Assembly: GCA_000711775.1 (NCBI GenBank)
Contig: ARYC01001232.1
Location: 24,984-88,983, forward strand
DNA length: 64,000 nucleotides
Direction of reading: 5' to 3'
Origin: Oxytricha trifallax
Lineage: Eukaryota; Ciliophora; Spirotrichea; Sporadotrichida; Oxytrichidae
Of this stretch, positions 11,601-23,600 are shown in pieces. The position numbers and the translations under genes were made by a program. The notes beneath the pieces were generated by a model, which was not told the DNA's origin, searched no databases, and was given only the letters and a program-made list of their open reading frames with translations. How positions within the stretch are numbered: position 1 is the stretch's first letter; the number at the start of each line of letters is the position of its first letter.

Positions 11601-14600
11601 AAACTAAAATTTCTCTGAGGCTCATATTGACTACCTCTGTGACTCGGAGAATTTTAAGCACTGGACGCACATTACATTAGACTAGCAAGCTGTGATGTTT
11701 CATCGCAAGTTTCCTGACATGTGTTTCTTTCCTTAGACTATAGCCCATATTTATCAAAGAAATGATAATACTTTTAAGACTATCAACAGAGCAAAGTAAA
11801 TGGTTGATTTTATAGTGTCATTTTATAGTAATAATTTAAACGAAATGTATGAATGAATGCAGAGGGTTGTTGACAGTAACATCAAGATCATACACGCTGA
11901 AGAAGCTGAATACACCTTCAAAACTTTTATTAATAAGTCTTGGTATAAGAGTATGCTAATATAGAAGTCTACTACTAGAAAGTAAAGGTTGCAACCTTTG
12001 CAATTTTAGCCGGCATTAGCGAAGATTGAGGCTTAGAGAGTTATGTCGTTCACACTAAATCTTTTAGGTGAGACTATTATTTAGTGTTCCTACATAAGCT
12101 CAGAGAGAATTAAACCCCAAAAATCTTTCAGTAGTTTTCATTAAGATTTTGTTTGATAAAAGTAGACTATTAGTGCATACTTTATAAGGGTTTTATTAGG
12201 GTTTAGAGTAGGGGTTTAAGGTTTAAATGTAATGTAAATTAGTGTTTATTAGAGGTGTTTTATTTTTTTACTATTCACTCAAACAATACTTTGGCATCAT
12301 GAGGCAATTTTCTAAACTTTATTTTTACTATCCAACTTACAATTTAGTTTATTGTATGCTCCGCTCTATGGTTAGGCTTTATGATAATCTACTCAGCCAT
12401 ATGTTTCATTTTACCATTTATCTTATTCTAGTCTAGATATTGCTGCATTCTCTGCTTTGAATCTTTCTCTCTCTTACAGCTATAGTAATCATTTCTTGGC
12501 ATAACTACTCAGAGAGGTGAAAAGTCAAGCATAATATTCTCAGGCTTCAAGTCTCTATGAACATACCCAAAGTGTTCAGTTCTTCAATGCCTTTGCAAAC
12601 ATTTGTAAGAAAAAGAGGTAGCTAGGTTGGAATCTTTTAATCTTAAATTTAGTCTCTTAAATTCATTTAAAATAAAGGGAGACGAAAAGCAACATGATCT
12701 TATGCAAGCAGAATTGCATCGAGCTTAATTATAAATCTGCACTGTCTATCCTTTTCTTTAGTAAGAGCTTATTACTCATTGACAAATTCCATTTGATACT
12801 TGTCATCGAATTAAAAGTAGTTGAATGGATAAATCTTGTATGCGAACTGTTTATCAGTTATGACTTTTTTCTCAAATTTGTCCTCAAGTATAAGATAAAT
12901 TTCCTTACATTCTTTAAGTAAATTACATTTAAAATTGGAAGCTTTAGTGCTTGCATCTTCAGTATGATTTTCACTATCTCAGAAGATGGGAGGTTTCTCA
13001 CTGCTTTAATGAGTTTATTCTCTTTCTTAACTCTTTGTTCCAAAGATGGTCTCTTGGCTTTCTTTTTTGAAGGAAGACCTCGCAAGTCTCCGAACTATGA
13101 CTTCAAACTTCTTGTCATTATGGTTATAAAGGTGAACTTTTATATCCCTTGAATGATTGTATTACTTATTGCAGTAAGGGCAAAAATATTTTCCATCTAT
13201 CTTATCATGCTTAAGATAGAGTTTAGGCTTGTTAGAATGCTACTCTAAGATATGACGCTTAAGAGCAGATTGTATAAACCCCGTTAGTCAATTAAGAATG
13301 AAGATTGGGGATTAAGAATAATGAAATTAAGAATTAATTATAATTGGCGTAAATTATTAAAGTTTTGGCTAATTATTAAAGCCATTGGCTCGATTAATTG
13401 TCTCTATAAAATAAACCAATCAGGGTGCGTAAATTTGTTTTTAGCCTAATTATATTTAATTTCAGCCAATTATAATTAATTCTTAATTTCATTATTCTTA
13501 ATCCCCAATCTTCATTCTTAATTGACTAGCGGGGTTTTAAGTGAAGTTCTTCTCGCACTCTTCATAAAAAAAGTAATACTTTAACTTCTTTTTTCTCTTC
13601 CTCCTCTTCAACCATTTTTATCGGAACTTCGCATTGAATTTCTTAGCTCTGCATTTCTATTTAACAAATGAATTGTTATTCAAGGTGTGAGATCTAAGGT
13701 TAGAAAATTTGAGGTTCGTACTAGGTAAATGCATTGCAAGTCTCAATTTTCTTTTAATTTATGAAAGAAAGTTCTTGCTGGCTAATGCCAAGCAATGCCT
13801 CTTTTCTGAGTAAGTTGTCGCTCATTTTATAAATACTATTAATAATTATATAAGCTGTTTAAATTTACCTTTATACACAAGTAAGAGCATATCCTCAAAG
13901 ATTTAGAGAGATTTAATGGGAATAGAGTGCGAGACATTAGTTTTATATTTCTAAAATTTTGAGATTATTTTTATGCTATTTCATCCTTTTTATACATTAA
14001 AATATACCTAATTGTATTTTGTGAAGTTAGGTGGTGCTCCTTAATATGTTTTTGTAAATTTTGGAGGGTTAGTTTTAAAATTTAATTTTTTTTATGTACC
14101 ACCTAATACGATTTTAATTTAACCTCCTAATTAAGTTTTAAAAAAATTAGGAGCATCACCTAAGGAAGTCAAACTTTGAAACTTGGAGAAAATTCCTCCA
14201 TCTTTCTCTTACTATCTTATTCAGGTTGATCTCCAGTTGAACCTCTCTAATTAGTATTAAAATTTTAGTAAGTTTAGAATGGATATCCGTAATTTTAAAT
14301 TTCATAAACATTTATAGAAAGTAGAAGCAAGATGGAGTCTATGAATGATGCAATTAAGAGAATACAATCTCAAGAATTGAAATGGAAATTTCGAAAAAAG
14401 AGGAAATTTATAGATATTTGATATAGCAAGGTAAGTTTTAACTTATAAGTAACTTATTAACCATAGTTGGATTGATCTTGCCTACACAGGAGGGAAGAAA
14501 AATATCATTCTTAAAAGCATTGCTAAGCGAAGAGAAAAAGTCTTTTAAGTCTAATGAAATCAGAATGATCAAGATACCTAACTACCCTGAAATTTCTGTA

Positions 14601-17600
14601 AAAAACCTCTATAATGATGCTATGAGTGATCCAGATGTTGCTTTCTTCCTTCCATCAAAGATAAAAATTTTCTTTGGTGTCCTTAGAACTCTATAACCTG
14701 AGTACTTAAATGAAGTAATTTAAGAAGTTCACAAGAAAGGCTATTGCATCTCTCCTGAAGAAAAAGAGAAGCAGGGAATAAAAATTAGCGACACCTTGCT
14801 CTAGGAACTGCAGAAGCATCCATTCATCTTTAGTAAGCTTAGTCTTCTAACTTTATAGAAAGACCTGGCACTGCAATATATTTTATGAAAGAGCGCAGCA
14901 AGAGAGAGAGAAAATCTCAAGTAAGGCATGAATTAAGCAAGAGACTTTTCAAAGATTTATAAAAGCCAGACGAGATAAACATAGATGCAGGAGCAGGCAT
15001 GATAGAAGAAACATATGCCCAAGCAAGCCTTTAGAGGAAGAAAAGAAAGAGAAGCCAAATCCATTTACTGGTAAGTTCAATATGCGAATTTATTCATTCA
15101 TTTAAATCTAAAATTTATTTATAAACATAAAATCTCCCTTCTCTTGCGCATACTATAGCTTTTCATCACTAACTCTCAAAGCAGCGCTCTTAATAAAATA
15201 TACTGTGTCTATCTTCAGATCTTGCATCAAGTGATAGAGTTGAAGTTTCTTGTAATGTCATTTCAATAACCCCCAATATCATTCAACTCCATTGAACTAA
15301 TGGCTGTAAGGAAAATTAAATACAGGTGTAATATTTAGCCTTTCATATTCCTTCCTTGAGTCTTTAGTTTTATGAACTGACTTGTCCCTGAGTTATTGCA
15401 ATAACTAAATATATTATTAAGTCTTTATAGAACAAGGGTAATTAACATAGGTCTGATGCCACTATTTTTACTTATTCCACCAAGAATAGCATGAGTTTAA
15501 AACATAACCTTTTAATAATAAAGTTCAATATTACTATACCTCTTGTACCAATACCTTGATATAAAGGTATTGAATGTAAATACAGCTTCATCAGCGTGTA
15601 TGAACTTATATTATGTTCTTAAAACCTCTGCATTTAATCGAATATATATTTTTAATTGGTATTATAAAATGGAACATTAAAGTCAATCACTCTCTTTATG
15701 CAATTGACTGACTTGTAAGATATTCCATTCTTTTTATATTTTTTCGCTATAGATTAAGCAGAGATGTGAAGCTCAGGAAATTGGCAATGAACATCACAGC
15801 TCTCTAGGTTAGAGAGAAATGAGCCCAGTATTTAAGAGTCTTATCATTAATAAGATAATCGATATGATGCAGCTAAAATGTAAAGGGTCTCTTAGTATTA
15901 GAATTAAGAGGATATCTCTTTAAATTCAATGCTATTAGACAGTGAGACCTAACATTAGCAGGAGATTTACAGAGTAGCCTTGCTATTGATGTATAATTCA
16001 GAACATACTTGAGTTATTCACTATATTCATCATATCCATACCGCAACTTAAACAATAAATCTATATACTAACTGTCTTAAACAGACCCCAATACTCGCAT
16101 ATACACACTTTAACAACTAATATTTAAACATTAAACCCCTACACTAAACCCTAATAAAACCCTTATAAAGTATGCACTAATAGTCTACTTTTATCAATCA
16201 AAAACTCAATCAAATTAATGAGAGGAGTTTTAGAGTTTTAATAGCTACCAAGAGATCATCCTGTTTGTTGAATCCTTTCTATTCATAAGACTAAGAAGAA
16301 TAAGAAAGCTTATGAAGACATAAACATAACTCCTGTTTTCAACTTTACTTATAGCCCTTAATTTTAATGGGATATAATTTTACTGTAGTTAAGTTAAGAC
16401 TTACTACAAGTAGTTGCAGCTGTATCATCTTATGCATGACTAATCCATCGATACAGTAGACTTTATTCAAAGCAGCTGTAATAGAGTGTGCGTAGATAAG
16501 TCAAAAATTTGTGCGAAAGAGGGAAGAATAAATGTTTAATAATAAGTCTTAGATTTAAACGAATGAATAAGTTCACATATTAAATTTGCCCGTAAAGGGA
16601 TTTGGCTTCTCTTTCTTTTCTTCCTCTTAATGCTTGCTTGAGCCAATATTTATTCTCTTAGTGCCAGCTCCTGTATCTATGTTCATTTCATCTGGCTTTT
16701 AAACATCTTTATAAAGTCTCTAGCTCACTTCATAAATAATCTTGTTCTTTCATTAGGAATACACCAGTTCCTGGTTTCCCTACAAAGTTATGAAACAATC
16801 CTTACTAGAAAGGTAAGGATGCTTCTTAAGCTCCGCAATCCAGGTCTCGCTTATTAGTATGCCTTGTTTCTTTTAAACATCAGGAGATTTAGAATAGCGT
16901 TTCTTATGAGCTTCTTCAATGATCTTCCTGAGATAACTTTCTCTTAAAGTGCCAACAACACCAAAGAAAAAGTTTCTTTCTGAAATCTTGTTAGAGAGTT
17001 GATTCTTGATAGGAAGATAAATTACCAACCCTTCATCTTTCACCGTATCCTCGTAGAGATTAGTGGCTGAAATCTTTGGATATTTGGTATTTTTATCAAC
17101 ATAATTTCTTTGTTTTTAAAGAATTTCTTCTCATTGCAAAGTATAGCTTTTAAGAATGAAATTTTTATACCTTCAATCGTTGGAAGGAGTAATCCCACTA
17201 TAATATATAATTAAGTTTGCGTTACATGCTTACCAAGTTGAGAGAGGTATCGATAGAGATCTTTCTTACTTCTGAATATTGAGATCATTTCTTAAGCATC
17301 ATCCCTCTTCATTACAGTACTAGTATATTCCATTTTTGTTCCTTCTTCTGTTAATGAATTTTAAATTTAAATATTTCGAGTTATGGATCCTATTGTTTTA
17401 TAACTTACTATTAAATATGGGCATCTTATAGGAGGACAACTTGGTAAACAAACGTGGAGAAAGCTAGGTGAGGTTTTAATGGAAAAGTTCCAATCTGGTT
17501 CAAAACCTAAATGGTACCAGCCAGTATCAACCTGAATTTTTTCAAAGTTGGTACCAAAATTAAAAATATTAAGCATGAAATTAAAAAGATATATTTGCAA

Positions 17601-20600
17601 ACCTTATATAAATATGAACTCTAAAACCTCAAAATCAACCATTATTGCAATAGTGCCTTTTCCTATACATTGTTGCTATAACCTGAGAGGTTATAAGATC
17701 TTTATAATAGAAATTTAAATTTGAATTTAAACATGGGAGGCTAACTTAAATCGTAAAGCAGTCTCTCTTGGAGCAGGATAATCCTAGTTAAACTTTGGCT
17801 AAACTAAAAAGCCTGAAATTATTTATGTTCATAGAAGGGTAGAGCTAAGAGCTCTTGGATTTTGAAGCAGAGGTCTTCAAAAATAGAAGTTTAAACAAAG
17901 AAAGAGAGTAGATGGGAGTCTAAAAATTATTTGAAGATGCAAAAGAGGTAAAAGAAGAGATATTAGTAGAAAAAATTAAAGCATTTTAATGAGATGAATG
18001 CTAAAATTTATTATCACCTGATTCGAACTTGAAGAGTCGCATCAAATAGATACTTTCTGGGAGAGCTAAGATATATTTCAAGCACGAAAAAGTCGATGGC
18101 AGGTATTAATGCACAACCTTGTATGAAGACCTACACCCATTCAACAAAAATGAAGAAGCACATGCAAAGGCATAACATAAGCGAATTCTTGATTGAGGTA
18201 AAAGAAACTTAAAAAATTATACCTGCAAAGAGAAAGTCTAATGCAATTGAGTCATAAAGAGAGTAGCAGGACAGACTCAAAAGATAGAAACTGTATGAAT
18301 TGATGAATCAAAACAGTAGGTAACACTATTTCAGCATTCTTTTAAGCAAAAGCAACAAACATTCCTGAATTAAATACAATAAACATTAGGAGCTGTATAG
18401 ATAACTATTTGCTTAAGAGCGTTCCAGCAAAATCAAAACTTATTGTGATCGATGATTATGCTAACAAGGTGCATCCTTTCGACTATCTCATTAAGAACAG
18501 TACTAAAATAAGTTTGCTTACGAATACATGATTCTTAGAGAGGCAAAAATAAGACTTTACAAGAACTTGCTTAAGCTAGATGGTATTATTTTAAGCTATG
18601 GTTTTGTCGCTCATAGACTTAAGAAAAATGAAATTACTCTTATAGACTATCTAATTCATAGCAGATACCCAAATGATTTGAATGATATTTTCTCAGATAT
18701 GATAAAGGTTATCAAAGTGTTGCATGAACTTGGATATGTTCATAGAGATTTGATGCCTAAAAATGTTATGTTAAACCTATGGTTTTTAGTAGTAGATGCC
18801 ATTGATTTCAATACAGCTTTACTGCAAGAAAATATAACATTAGCTAAGGTTCTTAGTAACCCTCAATATTTTCAAATCAGAGAGATATTGACCTGCTGCA
18901 ATTATATTAGAGAGCGATATAGAATGAATATCTTACTTTCGCGCAAAGCCTGAAAAATAATCAATTAGTTTAGCTTAGAAAAATAAAAATCAGGAAGATT
19001 TAAGCGAAGAAATTAGAAATTTAGTCAAGATTATAATAGTAAGAGCTCCTCACTATCCTAGATAATCATTAGACGACATGCTTGAGCGACTTAAGCCAGC
19101 CAGATTCATGAGATATAACAAAGACAAGCAAATTAATTTTTTTTGATTTAAGTAAACTAATAACTATTAAATATATATATATATATATATATAAAACATG
19201 CGTTTTCACAACTAACCCCTTTAAGACATCAATTATGCCCAACAAATCAAATCACTAAAACATCTAATTAAGGGTTTTGTTGGGGCTTTGACTCAGGAGG
19301 AGCAATCTTTATCAGTAATTCAAATTACTCTTCAACAAGTTCTATCTTTACTATTAATATATTTGAATATAAAATATAGTTAAATTAATATTTTAATAAA
19401 GTTTCTCTAAAATTAGAAATAATAACAGGGCTAAATAGGGTGGTGCAATAAGATTTGAATGCTCTAAATGTAAGTATAAAATTCAAATAAATTTTTATAG
19501 CAAAACTTTGCTAGCAGAATATGACTGAGGATGTGTATATTGGAAATATAGCCCTTATTGAGGGTGGAGCATTTTCATATAATAAGTATAGACCAATAAT
19601 GGTTGGAGTTATTTTTTCATAAGATAACTATGCACCCTATGGATCAAATTTTTCAGGATATCCTTATGGAATCAAACTAATTTCCTAAGATAAAGATTTA
19701 GTTGCGAGTGGCTAATAGTACACTGGAGAAATTATTGTCGCTCTAGTTGATGCTGATCAAAATATAATCACCAATGATTTATTTATTCGTAATACTAATT
19801 TAGAATGATAATACTTCGTATGTTTCTCTTTTATAATTTCTTTATAGTTCAATATCTATATCTTCTGTGAATAATAAAGCTAAAGTTTCAGGGTATAATT
19901 AATTATTTTTTCTTTTCAATATGGTAAACTCAAATCAAAGTTTCAAATGGAATAGGAATATTTAAAGACGTGTATTTTGAAGCATCACCTGGGAGTATAA
20001 ACATTAGCTATAATTATAAAAAATTAAAAATAATAAAATATAAAATCATACGCAATTCATTCAAGCAGCATTCAAAACCCCAAAACCCCTTAATGAGGTT
20101 TATAAGTTCTTTGATTTGTAGGGAATTTGTTAGGGGTTGGGGTTATTAATTAAATGCGAGACAAAAATAGCAAGCTTTTGGCGTCTATTTATAATGAAGA
20201 GTATATAGATTTACTGTTTAAACTGCGATTTGGATGTGATATATATAGTGAATAACTAAAACCAGTTCTTAATTATAAGTCTATTAAACTGTTCTTAAAG
20301 CGAAGTCCATCAACTGTTCGCTCACACTGCCTTATAGCAGTATAACTAAAGTAATAATAGCTGAATTCTCAGCCTTAGAGGAAATCAAAGTTTCGATAGA
20401 AGCATATTGATTATCTTATTAATGAAATAACTTTGAAGTATTGTGCTAATTTCTCTCTTGACCAACGAGCTACTATGTTTCACCGCTAGTTCCCTGAGTT
20501 GAAGATCTCTGCATATTCTGTTGCAAACATTTATAAACGAAATGGTATCACTTACAAAGATGTTAATCGTATCAAGATAATGATTGATTTCCCTCTGCCA

Positions 20601-23600
20601 TTTTACAACAATAACCTATATTATATTTATAATTAAATGCAGAGAGCCTAATAGAATAATATTAAGTTTATTCATGCAGACGAGGCTGTATTTACCTTCA
20701 ACACTTTCATATAGAAATCTTGGTATAAGAACATAGTAATATAAAAGTATTGGCTAGAAAATCAAGGTATAAACAATAGCAATTCTTGGAGGAATTAGCA
20801 AGGATGCTGGTTTAGAAACTTATCTTATTCATCCTCGCTCTATTAAGACAGAGCAGTATATTAAGTTCTTAGAGCAGCTGAGAGAGAAGTACCCTGAATA
20901 AGAGATTATACTATTCGTTGATAATCTTTCTGTTCATAAGACTAAAGAAACAAGGAAGAGTTATGAACAACTTAGAATAACGCCAGTGTTCAACGTACCT
21001 TACAGTCCACAGTTTAATGGAATTGAGTTATACTGGGATATATTAAAAGGTCATTACAAGAAACTGCTGCTATACCACTTGATACATGACCTACCTATAG
21101 ATACAGTCGATTTTGTAAGAAGTTCAGCTAAGAAAGTTGATAATTAGTTGGCGTAAAAGTGTCCTAAAAAAGGGAGAGTTAATGTATATAAATAAGTTTT
21201 GTAGTTAAGTTAATGAATATATAAGTCACATTTAAAATTCTTTAGAGGGAGCTGGCTTCTCTTTCTTTTCTTCTACTTCTTGCTTCCCTCCTCCTAAGTT
21301 TCTTCTCTTGCTGCCAGCTCCAGCATCTATGTTCATTGACTCTGGAGGCTAAATATTTGAATAAAGTCTCTTGCTAACTTCATTCTTTGTCTGCCACTTT
21401 CGCTCTCTGTGAAGCTTGGTTCATTCCTTCATCTAGAAGATGCCAGTACCAGATTTTTCTAAAAAGTTAACCTTGAAATCTTACTTGAAATATAAGGGGG
21501 CTTCTGCAACTCTGATAGCCAGCTCTCACATATCTTGATCCCTTTTTTGTCCTTATCTTCTGAAGAGATGCTGTACCCTTTCTTATGAGATTCTTGAATA
21601 ATTTCTTTTAAGTAATCACCTTTAAGTTGCAAGTATGCCAAAGAAATAGTTTCTTTCAGGTAGTTTATATGACAACTGCTTCTTACTAGGCAGGTACTAC
21701 GAAACCTCTAGGTCGCTCATAGCATCATCATATAAGTTAGTCACTGAAATTTCTGGATAGTTTATTTTAGTACCTTCCATCGTTGGCAGGAACAAACCAA
21801 CTACATAATCAAGATTAGCTACTATGAGTTCATTACCTTGCTGCACCAGGTAGCGATGCAAATCCTCCTTGCTTCTAAATCTTTGAATCAATTCTTGTGC
21901 TTGCACTCTTTTCATTGCATCATTCATTGACTCCATCTTGTTTACAGATCTAAGAAATGATATTCAAATTTAAGTTTATTGATTTCAATTATATACCTCT
22001 GTAAAACTTACTATTAAATATGGGCATCCTATAGGAGGTCAACCTCTAAGAAGGATATGGAGAAGGTTTTGAGAACTGGTTTCAAACTTGAGAGATTGAT
22101 ATCAATTTCTACTGTAATAGTTCCATATTTTTAAATTTAAATTGGTACGTACTTAATTAGGAGCAGCTCCTAAAATGCTAGTACTTAATTAGGAGCACCC
22201 TAATTTTAATCATAACATCATAAAATACCTCCTAAAGCAGTACGTACTTAATTAGGTGCATCTCCTAAATCGGTACATGCTATAATCAACTTATAATTGA
22301 AAGTTAAAATGGTAACTTTCTCACCCCGTATTTAGAGCTGGGTTGTCTCTTAACTCTCATATTTCTTCTCTAATACTCAAAGAACTTCCCTTGAAACTTG
22401 TAGGCTTGCAAAGCTCTTATATAAGCTCTCAGTTATAGAGGCAGTTTTATAATTTTAAATTCAAATTTAAATATGAACGCTAACATTTTAAGAAAAACAA
22501 CAGCACTTCCATCAAACTAATGAGACTAACATTTGGCAGCAATAAAAAGTGTGATAGCTGTGATATGAACTCTTATAAAGAACTACCAGAGCTATCACAT
22601 GAGGTCTTTGTTATTAAAATAGATATTAATAATAGAAAATAAATGGCAAACAAGTGTGTGGGAGACAGAGAGGAGGAGAAAGGTATTAACGAAATTCCTA
22701 TACAAACTGAAGAAGCTGATGTCTATTTATGTGAGAGAGATTTTGCTCATAAGTCAAGCTGGTACAGACATATGAAGGTCCATAAGGAAGCTAAGCATAC
22801 TGTAAACTTAAAGCATGACAAAATTGATTGAAAGTATGATTGCTTTGAGTCCCAAAAGCAGTACTCTCATACATGAGCATCTTTTAAAAGCCCAAGAAAG
22901 ATATAGAAGTTGAAGATTAAGACACTCAACTAAAGTTGCTCAACAAAAGAAAAGCAAGGGAACCTCTTTAAGCTGCTGAGCTTTAAAAAGCAAGCGAATC
23001 AGAGTATGTAAGGATCGCACGCAATCAGAGGTCACTAAAATCATTATTAAAACATAATACAAGAAAATTCCAGTACTAGCATAGATTGATTTAGATACTT
23101 CTCTCTAAAGCTACATAGCTCTAGATGACTCCTATGATAAGAAAGTTATTAAGGATCATCAGTATGCTACAAGGAATTTCCTTTCAACTATCTTCTTAGT
23201 GATGATAAATATGAAATGGAGTTTACTAATGAGTATTAAGTACTCACTCAGGCTAAGTTTAAAGAATGCAAATACTTAATAAAGCTATATGATGGTCTCC
23301 TAGCCAAAGATCATGTAGCTTTCAGACTACCACTCTTTGAGATGACTCTCAGAAATTTCATAACTGATCAAAGAAAGCATTGATAGATTGTATTAATATC
23401 AACCTAAGCTATACAAGGTATCAAAGAGCTTCATAAGTTAGGCTTTGTTCACAGAGATCTCAAGCCTGAGAATATAAACTTGAACTTTTCACCAGTAACA
23501 GTAACAATTATTGATTTCAGCAGATCCTTAAGAGTGGAAGTATCAAGGCTTGGAACTGTAATGGGAAGTCTAGGCTATTATCCAGAAAGAGAAGACTGGA

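Larger units (their letters stand above)
12111..16215. mobile_element. TBE B: TBE transposon nested in TBE A, opposite orientation
   Basis: The left end has a decayed telomere-like start (TAAACCCCAAAAATC) followed by the B/D/E-type terminal repeat (GACTATTAGTGCATACTTTA, AGGGTTTTATTAGGG). The right end (16139-16215) is the inverse of this repeat but lacks the outermost 20-25 bp with C4A4. Gene order from left is zinc-finger/kinase (-), 22-kDa (+), transposase (-), the reverse of TBE A. A 265-bp MITE sits in the zinc-finger ORF. It is inserted within the TBE A transposase coding region. Confidence 0.9.
10291..16566 (+). pseudogene. TBE A 42-kDa transposase, split by two insertions
   Basis: A reading frame from ATG 10291 aligns by eye with the transposase of TBE C. 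Recognisable parts include LVKPAQNYEAIEKK, ITLDQQAVMFHRKFPD, IIHAEEAEYTFKTFINKSWY (first catalytic Asp replaced by Glu: HAEEA versus HADEA in TBE C) and a diverged C-terminal part after 16236. It is broken by the fold-back element at 10436-11499, by TBE B at 12111-16215, and by additional frame changes in the 3' part. It cannot encode an active enzyme. TGA at 16564-16566 closes the frame. Confidence 0.75.
10185..19290. mobile_element. TBE A: TBE-type (Tc1/IS630) transposon enlarged by nested insertions
   Basis: The left end starts CAAAACCCCAAAACCCC and continues TTAATTAGATGTTTTAG. The right end is its reverse complement with a few changes (CTAATTAAGGGTTTTG, then TTGGGGCTTTG). Flanking triplets are AAT and ACT, the ANT target type of TBEs. 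It carries transposase (+), 22-kDa ORF (-) and zinc-finger/kinase ORF (+), the standard TBE order. Length is 9.1 kb instead of about 4 kb because a 1.06-kb fold-back element and the 4.1-kb TBE B sit in the transposase gene. Unlike its relatives here, it interrupts coding sequence of the host gene. Confidence 0.9.

Noticed and set aside
12242-12436. Plus-strand ORF at the left of TBE B
   Set aside because: It overlaps the end of the minus-strand kinase ORF of TBE B and has no homologue in the other elements.
17367-17600. Minus-strand ORF between the 22-kDa and kinase ORFs of TBE A
   Set aside because: No counterpart exists in TBE B, C or D at this place, and the sequence matches the intergenic spacer between the two divergent TBE genes.
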